A DNA stretch of 64,000 bases from Pseudomonadota bacterium (GCA_018817425.1 JAHITX010000096.1:62001-126000); one strand, 5' to 3'. Shown: positions 19,894 through 29,813, counted from the stretch's first letter. The notes: generated by a model not told the origin, from the sequence alone. Made by a program: numbers and translations.

Positions 19894-20307
19894 ATGAAAC
19901 GTTTATTGTTGCTGATGGCAGCAGTTTTTTTTATTTTATGCGCTTCCTCGTTTGCGGCAGCAGTAACTGAGGATGAATTGGTTGCTATATCTGTCAAATC
20001 AATGGGAAAAGAGACAAAGATGAGCGCCACTGGAAAAGTTACCGAACTCTCCGATAGCATGCTCAAGATTGACCGCCGTGTTAAAGGAAAAACAGAGGCC
20101 ATGGAATTTACCCTGGAGAAAGCATGCTCTGGTATTTCTATAGGTGATAAAGTGAAGATCAGTTATATAAACAAAGATGATAAGAATATAGCTGCAAGAG
20201 TGATGAAAATGCAAAAGAAAGCAAAACACCATGCAAAAAAGAAAGCCGCTGTAAAAAAAGAAATAAAACCTGTTGAAGAAGCAGAACCAACACCAGCTAA
20301 CGAATGA
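19894..20307 (+). CDS. Small exported protein with OB-like middle and Lys-rich tail
   Basis: 137 residues. A signal peptide (MKRLLLLMAAVFFILCASSFAAA) is followed by a DUF5666-like region at about 40-105 (ATGKVTELSDSMLKIDRR, ISIGDKVKISYINKDDKNIAARVMK). The tail is rich in Lys, Ala and His (KKAKHHAKKKAAVKKE) and ends KPVEEAEPTPANE. The signal peptide and tail closely match those of the next gene, so the pair arose by duplication with different middles. AGGAGG precedes the ATG, and a sigma-54 promoter lies about 75 nt upstream. The TGA stop overlaps the left end of a miniature element. Function is unknown; the cationic tail could bind nucleic acid, polyanions or peptidoglycan. Confidence 0.8.
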   Translation: MKRLLLLMAAVFFILCASSFAAAVTEDELVAISVKSMGKETKMSATGKVTELSDSMLKIDRRVKGKTEAMEFTLEKACSGISIGDKVKISYINKDDKNIAARVMKMQKKAKHHAKKKAAVKKEIKPVEEAEPTPANE

Positions 20308-20447
20308 GCCAGTTTCAAAACGCCCCATTTTGGCCGATCTCTGCGTTGGGCTCAAATTCCAATCCTCGAAATACTCTATGTATTCCTGTGGTTGAAATTT
20401 TCCCCCGCCTTGAGCTTGACCAAACTGAAATGTTTTGAAAGTGGCTC
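20306..20447 (+). mobile_element. Miniature inverted-repeat element, copy 1 (142 bp, TSD GAAT)
   Basis: Begins GAGCCAGTTTCAAAAC and ends with the imperfect inverse GTTTTGAAAGTGGCTC. It can fold on itself over nearly its full length around a central AATAC/GTATT hairpin. It is flanked by the direct repeat GAAT (20302-20305 and 20448-20451). Copy 2 (20983-21124) has the same length and near-identical sequence. It carries no ORF. Confidence 0.85.
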
Positions 20448-20541
20448 GAATAATAAAAAATGTATTTTCTTACAAAAGAAGTAGAAACGTAATTGAAAGT
20501 TTAACAAAACCATTAATTAATTTTTAAAAAGGAGATTTAAT

Positions 20542-20814
20542 ATGAAACGTTTATTAGCATCAATGATCGCAACATCATTTATTTTATGCAGTTCTGCGTT
20601 TGCTACTGAGGCAACCAAAACTGAGCCTGCCGCAGAACCGGCTGTAGCAATAGAACAGGCTGCTCCGGCAGCTGAAGTTGCCACACCTGTTAAAGCAAAG
20701 ACCCCCAAAAAAGTCCATAAGAAAGCAAAAAAACACCATGCAAAAAAGAAAGCCGCTGCAAAAGAAGAAGTAAAACCTGTTGAAGAAGCTGAACCAACAG
20801 CGGCTGTCGAATAA
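20542..20814 (+). CDS. Small exported Lys/Ala-rich protein, paralogue of the preceding gene
   Basis: 90 residues. A signal peptide (MKRLLASMIATSFILCSSAFA) is followed by an Ala/Glu/Pro-rich spacer (EPAAEPAVAIEQAAPAAEVA) and a cationic tail (KKAKKHHAKKKAAAKEE, ending KPVEEAEPTAAVE). The last 90 nt are nearly identical to the end of the gene at 19894, as is the signal-peptide region, but the DUF5666-like middle is missing. AAGGAG precedes the ATG by 8 nt. A strong terminator follows at 20864. Function is unknown. Histone-like tails of this composition exist in many exported small proteins, so nucleic-acid or anionic-polymer binding is possible but unproven. Confidence 0.78.
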   Translation: MKRLLASMIATSFILCSSAFATEATKTEPAAEPAVAIEQAAPAAEVATPVKAKTPKKVHKKAKKHHAKKKAAAKEEVKPVEEAEPTAAVE

Positions 20815-20863
20815 TTAAACTGTTCATGTTTTCAAATAAATAGCTTTTAGGTTATCATCTTTC

Positions 20864-20899
20864 CGGGGTACAAAGAATATCTTTGTACCCCGTTTTTTT
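20864..20899 (+). terminator. Rho-independent terminator
   Basis: Perfect 12-bp stem CGGGGTACAAAG with its inverse CTTTGTACCCCG, a 5-nt loop, then seven T. It ends the transcript of the Lys-rich protein at 20542-20814. Confidence 0.93.
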
Positions 20900-20982
20900 A
20901 TTCTGATCTTTTGTCAAATCAAATTGCAATCTTGCCTCCTGTAAGTTAAAATTCATAGTATTTAAATTGCCGCAATAGCAAG

Positions 20983-21124
20983 GAGCCAGTTTCAAAACGC
21001 CCCATTTTGGCCGATCTCTGCGTTGGGCTCAAATTCCAATCCTCGAAATACTTTATGTATTCCAGTGGTTGAAATTTTCGCCCGCCTTGAGCTTAACCAA
21101 ACTGAAATGTTTTGAAAGTGGCTC
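20983..21124 (+). mobile_element. Miniature inverted-repeat element, copy 2 (142 bp, TSD CAAG)
   Basis: Same element as at 20306, in the same orientation, with few differences. It is flanked by the direct repeat CAAG (20979-20982 and 21125-21128). It lies between the terminator at 20864 and the sensor kinase gene. The remainder of 20815-21172 shows no gene. Confidence 0.85.
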
Positions 21125-21172
21125 CAAGGAATGGATTTATCGCCAATGCTATAGACAGGAAAAGGAAGTCAC

Positions 21173-22699
21173 ATGACCGTTCGTAATCGTCTTATGCTTA
21201 TAACTTTATTAGGGCTGGCCATTACTATGATCTTTTGGGGCTGGATACAGATAGGCGCATTGGATAAAATAATAACAGACCAGCAGACTAAAAAGCTCAG
21301 CAATGTTGCAGAAACAACTATTACTTATTACCAGAACTTTCATACCCGTTACGGAGTGTCGGTTCTTGATAAAACTTTAAAAGGACAAATTCAAAGTGAC
21401 ATCCAGTTAGCGAGGATTGATATTTTTTCTGTAGCAAATGATGATGTTGATTATGTTGCAGGAGCAAACCGCGTTCAGTATAACTGGTCTGAAACTTTGG
21501 TAGAGTCGGTTGCAAAAGAACTAAAACCGATACATATTAAAATAAATACTGAAAACGGGCCAGCTCTTGGATTATTAGCTTCTGCCATAATGCCTGGTAA
21601 AAACTATAAAAACAGGGTTGTTGTAGGCGTAATTGCCTTTTCTCAGTCCGGCATGGAAATATTAAACAGCGCTAAACACTTGCTTATATTAAGCAGTGCA
21701 GGTCTTTTGGTTTTTATTTTACTTGTCCTGTATCTTAGCTATGGGTGGATTATCAGGCGTCCTTTGAAAAGAATTATCGGTACAATTGATGAATTTCAGG
21801 CAGGACAGTATAACAGACGTATTAGTCTTAACCGAAAGGATGAGTGGAAACTACTGGCAAACCATTTTAATGCAATGGCCGACAAAATTGAACAAGTACT
21901 TGCACAGTATCAGGAACTTAATCTTTCGCTTGAAAAGAAAATACTGGATGCAACACATAATGCGGTTCAGTTGCAAAAAGAGGTTAATCAGCTCCAGCAA
22001 ATTACCGCCCTTGGCTATTTAACTGCTAATCTGGCTCATGATCTTGGCACGCCACTTCATTCAATAGCAGGAATGGCAAGACTTCTTTTGGAAAGCGGTA
22101 ACTGGCCGCCTGATGTGGGACGAAAACTGGAGCTTATTGTCCAGCAGACACAAAGACTGGATACGGTAATTCAGAATGTGCGCCGTGCAACCCGTTTACC
22201 CGAACCACATTTCGAGACTATATCCATTCCCGAGCTTTTTAATGAAACGCTGCCTTTAGTTGACCCCCTTATATTGAAAGAGGATATACAGTTTAGCGTT
22301 ACTGTCGAGGAAAATATGCCTCCTCTTCATGTTGACCGTTATCGCTTCCAGATAGCTATACTTAACCTGATAGAAAATGCAGTGGAAGCGATACAAAAGA
22401 GAGGTGAAATACATATTTCAGCATCTTCACTGCCTGACGGCAATTTCATTTTAATATCAGTAAAAGATAACGGTTCCGGCATTCCACCGGAATTGATCGA
22501 AAAAGTCTGTGAGCCCTTTTTCAGTACTCATAATGATGAAAGAATGCGCGGTCTGGGACTTGCAATAGTAAACGGCATTGTCGCTAAGGTGCATGGAGGA
22601 CAAATAGAGATAAAAAGTTGCCAGGGTAGCGGAACCGAAGTCATCCTTCATTTTCCTGTTGCAGAAAAAACACCCGGAAAGATTATATCTGATAACTAA
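21173..22699 (+). CDS. Membrane sensor histidine kinase (HAMP, HisKA, HATPase)
   Basis: 508 residues. A first transmembrane helix (about 8-28), a periplasmic sensor region (29-168) and a second helix (169-190) are followed by HAMP (191-245) and a coiled coil. The H-box NLAHDLGTPLHSIAG has phospho-acceptor His289. The N-box NLIENAVEAI is at about 399-408, and the G-boxes are DNGSGIP (432-438) and RGLGLAIV (459-466). All catalytic boxes look intact. The periplasmic domain has no recognised ligand family. The gene converges with the sigma-54 response regulator at 22700, its probable partner. AGGAAG precedes the ATG. Confidence 0.92.
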   Translation: MTVRNRLMLITLLGLAITMIFWGWIQIGALDKIITDQQTKKLSNVAETTITYYQNFHTRYGVSVLDKTLKGQIQSDIQLARIDIFSVANDDVDYVAGANRVQYNWSETLVESVAKELKPIHIKINTENGPALGLLASAIMPGKNYKNRVVVGVIAFSQSGMEILNSAKHLLILSSAGLLVFILLVLYLSYGWIIRRPLKRIIGTIDEFQAGQYNRRISLNRKDEWKLLANHFNAMADKIEQVLAQYQELNLSLEKKILDATHNAVQLQKEVNQLQQITALGYLTANLAHDLGTPLHSIAGMARLLLESGNWPPDVGRKLELIVQQTQRLDTVIQNVRRATRLPEPHFETISIPELFNETLPLVDPLILKEDIQFSVTVEENMPPLHVDRYRFQIAILNLIENAVEAIQKRGEIHISASSLPDGNFILISVKDNGSGIPPELIEKVCEPFFSTHNDERMRGLGLAIVNGIVAKVHGGQIEIKSCQGSGTEVILHFPVAEKTPGKIISDN

Positions 22700-24013
22700 T
22701 TATCTGGTTAACCCATACCGCTGGATTTTTACCCGAAGAGTTTTCCGATCAATACCAAGCAGCTGGGAAGTTTTTGTCTGATTCCAGGAAGTATTATTTA
22801 ACATCTGGAGGATCTGTTTTTTTTCGGCTTCCTCCAGAGGTGTCAGTTGTGATTGTTCCTTATCTTTCCCGTGTCGGAATCTCCCCGGTAAGTTCTCCGG
22901 GAAAATCATTGAAAAAGGTGACATTATCAATGTTTGGCGTAGCATATTTTCCAGTTCACGGACATTGCCTGGCCAGTCATATGCTATTATGCATTCCATA
23001 GCTTCACTGGAAATATTAACGGAAGTATAACCCCACTTTTTCATAAAATACTCTACAAGCTGCGGCAAATCTTCTTTATGCTGCTTAAGTGAAGGTGTTT
23101 GTATTCGAACTACAAAGCGGTATAAAAGGTCAGCACGGAAGCGGCCTTTTTTTATTTCCTCATCAACATCCCTGTTTGCTGCGGCTACCACACGAACCAC
23201 AACATTTTCAACCTCATGACCACCAAGACGCCTGACTTCTCCGTTTTGCATAAAACGCAAAAGTTTCCCCTGGAGTGCTGTTGACATTTCTGTGATTTCA
23301 TCTAAAAAAAATGTACCTTCCTGAGCCAAAGCAAGCAATCCTTTATGGGATTTATCTGCTCCTGTAAAAGCGCCTTTCTCATAGCCGAATAGTTCCGATT
23401 CCAAAAGGTTTTCAGGGATAGCACCACAATTGAGCGCTACAAAAGAATTTCCGCGGCGTGAGCTCAGCTGATGAAGTGCTCTGGCTGCCAGTTCTTTTCC
23501 GGTTCCACTCTCACCTTCTATCAAAACGCTGTCCCATGCATCGGCAGCACGTGCAAGTTGCTTATAAAATTCAACCATGACAGCGGAAGAACCTATAAAT
23601 TGCGGCTCCTGTAATGTTTCAGGGTGAACTATGAGATGTCTCTGTTGCAGGTCCCTGACATCGAGAACCTTTTTTACCTTTAAACGGATGGCTTCCGGTG
23701 AAAATGGTTTGCTTATATAATCAGATGCGCCGAGGCGAAGGGCTTCCATGGTGGTTTCCAGAGAACCGTATGCGGTTACAATGATTACGGGTAATTCAGG
23801 CCATTGCTTATGAACCTGATCAAGTAAATTAAGGCCATCTACATCCGGCATGCGTATATCGCTGATTAAAAGATTATACAAAGATAAGTCTTTTTTGAGG
23901 GCATCTCTGGCTGAAGTACATATATCAACATCATATTCAGCTCTTACTAGGATTTCCTGTAAAACCTCACAAGCCACTAAATCATCATCAATTACTAGAA
24001 TCCGATAACGCAT
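22700..24013 (-). CDS. Sigma-54-dependent response regulator (NtrC family)
   Basis: 437 residues. The receiver domain has phospho-acceptor Asp52 in LLISDIRMPDVDG and a conserved Lys102 in SKPF. The AAA+ domain has Walker A GESGTGKE (167-174), the sigma-54 contact loop GAFTGA (214-219) and an intact FLDEITEM Walker B. The C-terminal Fis-type helix-turn-helix reads NQTKTSQLLGIDRKTLRVKIQRYG. Its stop codon abuts the stop of the histidine kinase, so the two genes converge with no gap. It is the obvious candidate activator for the sigma-54 promoters at 13542 and 19803, but that link is inferred from proximity. Confidence 0.93.
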   Translation of the reverse strand: MRYRILVIDDDLVACEVLQEILVRAEYDVDICTSARDALKKDLSLYNLLISDIRMPDVDGLNLLDQVHKQWPELPVIIVTAYGSLETTMEALRLGASDYISKPFSPEAIRLKVKKVLDVRDLQQRHLIVHPETLQEPQFIGSSAVMVEFYKQLARAADAWDSVLIEGESGTGKELAARALHQLSSRRGNSFVALNCGAIPENLLESELFGYEKGAFTGADKSHKGLLALAQEGTFFLDEITEMSTALQGKLLRFMQNGEVRRLGGHEVENVVVRVVAAANRDVDEEIKKGRFRADLLYRFVVRIQTPSLKQHKEDLPQLVEYFMKKWGYTSVNISSEAMECIIAYDWPGNVRELENMLRQTLIMSPFSMIFPENLPGRFRHGKDKEQSQLTPLEEAEKKQILQMLNNTSWNQTKTSQLLGIDRKTLRVKIQRYGLTR

Positions 24014-24084
24014 AGAATCTTTGACCCAACTCCATTATTATACCAGTAACATAAAAGGGCGGACAAAATCATCCTTGCTAAAAA

Positions 24085-25461
24085 TCAAGAATTATCTTTG
24101 TTGTTTAAGAATTGTTTTGCCAGCAAAAGCGCTTCCCCACGACTATTTATATAATCAGAAAGTCTTGATTCTTCAACAACAGATAAAATCTTTTTAAATA
24201 AAGGCGAGGGAGAAAGTCCGAATTCTTCAATCAGATCATGGCCTGTTATAAGCGGGGCTTCCTTTTGTTTGACCTTATAAACCAGGGTATATATTTTTAT
24301 TAATAAAGTTATAAACATTATAAAATCCCCGTTTCCGTTATCATCATTGTTTTTTTTGCTTTCCATATCTGCAATTGCATGAAACAATAAGTCCGGGACA
24401 TAATCTTTGCACTTAACAAAAAAACGGGTAATACTTTTATCCGTCAACGGCTTTCTCTTATAAGATTCGTAGAGATGAAGAACTTTCATATGATTTCTTA
24501 ATATAAAATCAATATAATTTGTCTCATAATTTGAAAATTTCAGTCTTTTTGCTATGCGGCCCAAAATATCGGCACTTATTTTTTCATGCCCGAAAAAATG
24601 GACATTGCCATTATCAACAGTAATAGAAGATGGTTTGCCTGTATCGTGCAGAAGTATTGAACATTTTAACAACGGTGACCTTGTATTATCCATTTCCTGT
24701 TTTGCAAAATCCGATATTTCAGGATTGGCATGAAAGCCGTTAAGAAGTATTTCAAGCTTCTTATAGGCTGCTAAGCAATGGTTGAATACATCATGCTCAT
24801 GGTACTTGTTTTGGCGGCATCCAACTAATGCCGATAACTCCGGAAAGATTTCAAAAAGAAGGCCCGTTTCAGCCATTTTACTAATAAAGGTATATGATTT
24901 CGTACTTGAAAAAATTTTAAATATTTCGGCTTTTATTCTTTCACCAGCAGACTTTGCGATAAGCCTGACATTATTTATAATGGCCAGTTCTGTTTGATAT
25001 TCTATCTCAAAATCAAGCATTGACCCTATTCTGTAAGCTCTTATCAGCCGAACCGGGTCATTTTGAAATACTTCTTTGGAAACCATCCTGATCCGTTTTG
25101 CGGATAGATCATTTATGCCGTTATAAAGATCTATAATATTTTGGGAGTAAAGATCATAGCAAATTGCATTGATAGTAAAATCTCTTTTTGAAAGATCCTC
25201 TTCAATGCTATTGCCAAAAGCTGCCGAAACATCAAAGATGCTATTTTTTGAAACAACCCGGTATATCACCTGCTTTTGCTTTCCTATTTTTACAACATGT
25301 CCGCTTATGTGTGATGCAAGATCGGAGGCATATTTTTGCGCAAAACCAAGTACTGCTATGTCATAATCGGACGGAGTCCGCCCTATAAGCAGATCCCTTA
25401 CAGATCCGCCGACAAGATAAGCACCTTTTGCTTTGAGTATTACCGGATTAATTTCAATCAT
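24085..25461 (-). CDS. CCA tRNA nucleotidyltransferase / poly(A) polymerase family with HD domain
   Basis: 458 residues from the ATG at 25461. The class II nucleotidyltransferase head shows GAYLVGGSVRDLLIG and SDYDIAV (catalytic Asp pair), then RDFTINAI and NDPVRLIRAYRI. An HD phosphohydrolase domain follows (HDVFNHCLAAYK, SILLHDTGKPSS). Such proteins add or repair the tRNA 3' CCA end; some are poly(A) polymerases or A-adding enzymes, which cannot be told apart here. The ATG overlaps the prmC stop by 8 nt (ATGATTGA), so translational coupling is likely. A longer frame to 25575 would overlap prmC by 120 nt and lacks support. Confidence 0.88.
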   Translation of the reverse strand: MIEINPVILKAKGAYLVGGSVRDLLIGRTPSDYDIAVLGFAQKYASDLASHISGHVVKIGKQKQVIYRVVSKNSIFDVSAAFGNSIEEDLSKRDFTINAICYDLYSQNIIDLYNGINDLSAKRIRMVSKEVFQNDPVRLIRAYRIGSMLDFEIEYQTELAIINNVRLIAKSAGERIKAEIFKIFSSTKSYTFISKMAETGLLFEIFPELSALVGCRQNKYHEHDVFNHCLAAYKKLEILLNGFHANPEISDFAKQEMDNTRSPLLKCSILLHDTGKPSSITVDNGNVHFFGHEKISADILGRIAKRLKFSNYETNYIDFILRNHMKVLHLYESYKRKPLTDKSITRFFVKCKDYVPDLLFHAIADMESKKNNDDNGNGDFIMFITLLIKIYTLVYKVKQKEAPLITGHDLIEEFGLSPSPLFKKILSVVEESRLSDYINSRGEALLLAKQFLNNKDNS

Positions 25462-26356
25462 ATGCTTTTGTTGCGCAAACGACCCTGTCAATACTGCTGT
25501 AATCTTTCTTGAAAGAAGCCTGCTCAAATTTCCCTGTAGCTTTGATGATTTCATCAACGGCAGTTTTCTGATCATAGCCTATTTCAAGTAATAGCTTGCC
25601 GCCTTTGTTAAGAAATTTATGTGCGTACTTTACTATGTGCTTTATACAGCAAAGCCCGTCTTCTCCGCCATCAAGCGCAGTTATTGGTTCAAATCTGTTA
25701 ATTTCAGGTTGCAAGGTTTTAATATCATCTCTTCTGATATAAGGCGGGTTGGATATAATTATATCCAATAAATTGTTCTTATCTTTTACAGGAAAAAACC
25801 AGCTACCGCAAAAAAAATTGATTTTATTATCAAGACCCAGATGTTTGGCGTTTTTAAAAGCAATGCCAAGAGCTTTCATTGATATATCTGATGCAAAATA
25901 ATGATTATCAGGATGTTGCGCTGCTATCGCAAGTATGATAGCGCCTGACCCCGTGCCCAGTTCCAGAATCTTTTTTGGGCAAAAAGCTTTATCTTTGGAA
26001 AGATATGAGAGAGCCTCTTCCACAAGGCATTCGGTTTCAGGCCTTGGAATAAGGACATCTTTTGAAACCATCAGTTCAATGTTCCAGAACCCCTTGCTCC
26101 CGATAATATATGCGACGGGCTCTTTGTTTATCCTTCTTTTGATCAAAGTCTTGAAAAGATTGCGCTCGCTTATGTTAAGAGGCTGATCATATCTTAAGTA
26201 AAGATCAATTCTTTTTAATTTGAGTGCATGTGCAAGAAGAATTTCAGCGGCTGCTCTGGGGCTGTCTATGTCATTTGTCTTAAAATAAGATGTGGTCCAT
26301 TGAAGAATTTTGATTATAGTCCATTCAGGTTCAGTTTGATTTTGCCGATTCTGCAT
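25454..26356 (-). CDS. prmC: Peptide chain release factor N5-glutamine methyltransferase
   Basis: SAM-dependent enzyme that methylates the Gln of the GGQ motif in release factors. It has an N-terminal helical domain, motif [17 protein letters not shown] and the diagnostic NPPYI motif that holds the target Gln. 300 residues is slightly long for the family. The start lies inside the end of prfA (26-nt overlap), so enzyme and substrate are made from one message. Confidence 0.95.
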   Translation of the reverse strand: MQNRQNQTEPEWTIIKILQWTTSYFKTNDIDSPRAAAEILLAHALKLKRIDLYLRYDQPLNISERNLFKTLIKRRINKEPVAYIIGSKGFWNIELMVSKDVLIPRPETECLVEEALSYLSKDKAFCPKKILELGTGSGAIILAIAAQHPDNHYFASDISMKALGIAFKNAKHLGLDNKINFFCGSWFFPVKDKNNLLDIIISNPPYIRRDDIKTLQPEINRFEPITALDGGEDGLCCIKHIVKYAHKFLNKGGKLLLEIGYDQKTAVDEIIKATGKFEQASFKKDYSSIDRVVCATKAYD

Positions 26357-27410
26357 GCTGTAATGCCTGGGCCTGATAATGGGATGTCAATTCACTGATT
26401 ACTTCGTCTATATTACCTTCAAGAATGTATTCAAGTTTGTATAGTGTAAGTCCTATCCTGTGGTCGGTAATTCGGGACTGAGGAAAATTATATGTTCTGA
26501 TCCTCTCGCTTCTGTCACCGCTTCCTATCTGTGTTTTTCGTTCTGCGGATCTTTTTTCATTCTGTTCCATTGTGAATCTGTCAAGAAGTCGGGCTCTTAA
26601 TACTCTCATGGCCTTAGCTTTGTTCTTGAACTGAGACTTTTCATCCTGGCAGGTAACAACAAGACCTGTTGGAAGATGTGTAATTCGCACGGCAGAATCG
26701 GTTGTATTTACACTTTGCCCGCCGGGCCCGGTTGCACGGTAAACATCCACTTTGATTTCGGTAGGATCTATGTCGATTTCCACTTCTTCGGCTTCAGGTA
26801 AAACAGCAACAGTTACCGCAGAAGTATGAATTCTTCCCTGTGCTTCTGTTACAGGAACACGCTGTACCCGATGGGTTCCGCTTTCATATTTCAAGTGACT
26901 AAAGGCGCCTTTACCCTGAATTAGAGCAATAATTTCTTTCAGACCGCCGACACCTGTGGTATGACTGGATAAAACTTCAACTTTCCAGTTTCTGTTTTCC
27001 GCATATCTGGTATACATTCTGAAAAGGTCGGTTACAAAAAGGGCCGCTTCTTCTCCGCCTGTCCCGGCTCTTATTTCAAGAATAACATTTTTTTCATCTT
27101 TTTCATCTTTGGGAACAAGAAGCAGTCTTAATTGTTTTTCAAGATCTTCTTTATCAAGGCCAAGCGCTTCGATCTCATCACGGGCAAGCTCTTTTATTTC
27201 AGGGTCTTCATTTTTTAAAAGGGTGATGCTTTCTTCGATCTGCTCATTAATATTTTTATATGAGCGGTAGATAGATACAATTTTAGATAAAGAGGAGTGC
27301 TCCCGAATATACTTCTGGTATGCCTCCCTGTCGTTAATAGTATCAGGATCACTTAAGAGCATTTCAAGTTCCATAAAACGCTCTTCAGCCCCTTTCAGTT
27401 TGTTAAGCAT
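26331..27410 (-). CDS. prfA: Peptide chain release factor 1
   Basis: 359 residues with the GGQ motif ([19 protein letters not shown]) that triggers peptidyl-tRNA hydrolysis. The codon-recognition tripeptide reads PVT ([19 protein letters not shown]), which marks RF1 (UAA/UAG) rather than RF2 (SPF). The gene follows rpmE after a terminator-like hairpin and overlaps prmC. Confidence 0.97.
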   Translation of the reverse strand: MLNKLKGAEERFMELEMLLSDPDTINDREAYQKYIREHSSLSKIVSIYRSYKNINEQIEESITLLKNEDPEIKELARDEIEALGLDKEDLEKQLRLLLVPKDEKDEKNVILEIRAGTGGEEAALFVTDLFRMYTRYAENRNWKVEVLSSHTTGVGGLKEIIALIQGKGAFSHLKYESGTHRVQRVPVTEAQGRIHTSAVTVAVLPEAEEVEIDIDPTEIKVDVYRATGPGGQSVNTTDSAVRITHLPTGLVVTCQDEKSQFKNKAKAMRVLRARLLDRFTMEQNEKRSAERKTQIGSGDRSERIRTYNFPQSRITDHRIGLTLYKLEYILEGNIDEVISELTSHYQAQALQHAESAKSN

Positions 27411-27440
27411 ATAAGGCCTTCTTAACGATATTATAAGCTT

Positions 27441-27475
27441 AAAAACGCCTCATGGATGCTTCTTGAGGCGTTTTT
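27441..27475. terminator. Bidirectional-type terminator hairpin between rpmE and prfA
   Basis: AAAAACGCCTCA at 27441-27452 is matched by TGAGGCGTTTTT at 27464-27475, giving A- and T-tracts on either side in both directions. On the minus strand it follows rpmE and precedes prfA by 30 nt, so it would reduce read-through between them. Confidence 0.8.
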
Positions 27476-27509
27476 AAAGATTTTATAAACAAACAGCAAT
27501 CTTTTTTTG

Positions 27510-27737
27510 TTATTTATATATCTGATTGTTCTGATTCTGATATTTTTCGTATTTCTTGCGAAAACGCTCAATACGTCCGGCAGTATCTATAAGCTTTTGT
27601 TTTCCTGTGAAAAAGGGATGGCATTTAGAACAGATTTCAATTTTGATATCTGATTTGGTCGAACCTACCTCGATTGCACTACCGCAGGCGCAACTAATTG
27701 TTGTAGTTGCATATTTCGGATGAATATCTTTTTTCAT
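27510..27737 (-). CDS. rpmE: 50S ribosomal protein L31 (zinc-binding form)
   Basis: 75 residues beginning [19 protein letters not shown]. The Cys ligands CAC and CSKC identify the zinc-containing (C+) L31 form. It lies 26 bp downstream of rho in the conserved rho-rpmE-prfA-prmC order. Confidence 0.97.
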   Translation of the reverse strand: MKKDIHPKYATTTISCACGSAIEVGSTKSDIKIEICSKCHPFFTGKQKLIDTAGRIERFRKKYEKYQNQNNQIYK

Positions 27738-27763
27738 TGTTTTGTGCTCCTTACATTTATATA

Positions 27764-29011
27764 TTATGCATTCATGGAATTAAGAAATTGTTCATTATTC
27801 TTTGTTCCGCGCATTTTTTCAAGTAAAAATTCAAGGCTGTCTGTAGGATTTAATGAAGAAAGAAATTTTCTTAAAATCCATACCCTGTTTAAAGTCTCTT
27901 CGGACAAAAGAAGTTCTTCTTTTCTTGTGCCGGATTTTTTTATGTCTATAGCCGGGAAAACGCGCTTATCAGCAAGTTTTCTGTCCAGTTGTATTTCCAT
28001 ATTACCGGTTCCTTTAAATTCCTCAAAAATAACTTCGTCCATACGGCTTCCGGTATCAACAAGCGCAGTTGCAATTATTGTCAGGCTTCCTCCCTCCTCT
28101 ATGTTTCTTGCAGCGCCAAAAAACCGTTTAGGCCGCTGAAGAGCATTTGAATCAACACCGCCGGATAAAATCTTTCCGCTGGGAGGCATAACGGAATTAT
28201 AAGCCCTGGCAAGTCTTGTGACGCTGTCTAAAAGGATAATAACATCTCTTTTATGCTCAACAAGCCTTTTAGCTTTTTCAATAACCATTTCAGCAACCTG
28301 GACGTGTCTTTCGGCTGGTTCGTCAAAAGTGGAACTAATGACTTCCGCCTTAACATTGCGTTCCATATCGGTAACTTCTTCCGGCCGTTCATCGATAAGA
28401 AGAACAAATGGCACAACATCTTTATGGCTTGCTATAATACTATTTGCAATATTTTGTAACAACATAGTTTTGCCGGCTCTGGGAGGTGAAACAATCAGAC
28501 CTCTTTGGCCAAAACCTATTGGAATCATTAAATCCATTATTCGCATCGAATAGTTTTCAGAATTATTTTCTATGTTTATTTTCCTGTTTGGATAAAGAGG
28601 AGTCAGATTATCAAAAAGAATTTTATCTCTTGATATTTCAGGATCTTCATGGTTTACAGCTTCTACTTTCAGCAAGGCGAAATAACGTTCGGACTCTTTA
28701 GGCTGCCTGATCTGGCCGGAAACAATGTCACCGGTTCTTAAATTAAAGCGCCTTATCTGTGACGGAGAAACATAAATATCATCAGGACCGGGCAAATAGT
28801 TGTAGCTTGGAGCCCTTAAAAATCCAAATCCGTCAGGAAGAATCTCAAGAGTACCTTCCCCATAGATCAAACCATTTTTTTCTATCTGGCTCTGGATTAA
28901 AGCAAAAATCAGCTCCTGCTTACGCATGCCTGCGGCCCCGTCAATATTCAGAGTCTTGGCAAGCTGAGTCAGCTCTTTAATCTTTTTGTTTTTCAGTTCA
29001 ATTATATTCAT
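27764..29011 (-). CDS. rho: Transcription termination factor Rho
   Basis: 415 residues. The N-terminal Rho-N helices ([26 protein letters not shown]) are followed by the cold-shock RNA-binding fold ([35 protein letters not shown], positions about 53-88) and the hexameric ATPase with Walker A SPPRAGKT. Walker [17 protein letters not shown] and the Q/R-loop region are intact. There is no large N-terminal insertion. Start at the ATG 29011. Confidence 0.97.
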   Translation of the reverse strand: MNIIELKNKKIKELTQLAKTLNIDGAAGMRKQELIFALIQSQIEKNGLIYGEGTLEILPDGFGFLRAPSYNYLPGPDDIYVSPSQIRRFNLRTGDIVSGQIRQPKESERYFALLKVEAVNHEDPEISRDKILFDNLTPLYPNRKINIENNSENYSMRIMDLMIPIGFGQRGLIVSPPRAGKTMLLQNIANSIIASHKDVVPFVLLIDERPEEVTDMERNVKAEVISSTFDEPAERHVQVAEMVIEKAKRLVEHKRDVIILLDSVTRLARAYNSVMPPSGKILSGGVDSNALQRPKRFFGAARNIEEGGSLTIIATALVDTGSRMDEVIFEEFKGTGNMEIQLDRKLADKRVFPAIDIKKSGTRKEELLLSEETLNRVWILRKFLSSLNPTDSLEFLLEKMRGTKNNEQFLNSMNA

Positions 29012-29813
29012 TAATATTATAACCTCATTAACTTCAGAAAGATTTTTTCTAAAATTATTCTACGGAATATTTAATTGCTGTTAATATTGGGCTAGAAGTT
29101 TGCACAAATATGTGGGCTTCTATCGGCAAGATGCTAAAGATCAACTTATTATACAATATATCGTTTTTTTTTGTTCAAAACTTAAGGATTATATGCCTGT
29201 CGCATGAAACAAAAAAGAATAAATTACCATCCGCAAATCATGGATTAAATCCGGATTAATTTCTATAGAGGAATATTTGCCATCTATCGGTTTTTTATCA
29301 GAAGATTAAATTAAGTATCCACTCCAAGGAGGGGTTTGATATCTTTAAGATAATTTAGATTATACTATGGCTTTACAACTGTCAAGAAGTTTATTCCTTT
29401 GGTTTTTGTTAATATTTCTTTAAAAAAAAGAATTACTCATTATCAACAGCCACCTGATTTTTTTGCGTATTATATATCATCCGGTTTTTTATGACAAGAA
29501 ATAATTTTAAAATATTGATAATTTCTTGAGCTTATAGAATATATCGATCACAACTCATTAATATAAATATGATTATTATAGAAATATTTCTAACGCAAGA
29601 GTGCTCGCAAAGATGAATTATTGTGAACCTGTTAAAAAATGTTATATATATTTAGAGATAGAAAAAGTATTATTGTAGCAAATTGCAAGATCAGTTTACA
29701 GTCGTATGATTATGTGCTAATTTCAACAAAAATTTTGCTTAAAGAATTGAATCATTTTACCGGTAGGTCTTTTGTTCCAAGAGTGGAACAAAAATTTTTA
29801 TGGAGAAAAACGT
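29012..29813. other. 802-bp intergenic region between rho and tatB
   Basis: No convincing gene. The sequence is AT-rich with many stop codons in all frames. It holds a loose inverted repeat CAAGAAAT/ATTTCTTG (about 29492-29530) and the perfect hairpin at 29770. Promoters for rho (leftward) and tat (rightward) must lie here, but I could not pick a confident -35/-10 pair. Confidence 0.4.
29770..29793 (+). promoter_or_regulatory. Perfect inverted repeat just upstream of tatB
   Basis: Arms TTTTGTTCCA and TGGAACAAAA with loop AGAG, followed by ATTTTTA. It ends about 20 nt before the tatB start and 6 nt before the GGAG ribosome-binding site. It could be an operator, an mRNA hairpin that modulates translation, or a weak terminator. 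Confidence 0.6.
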
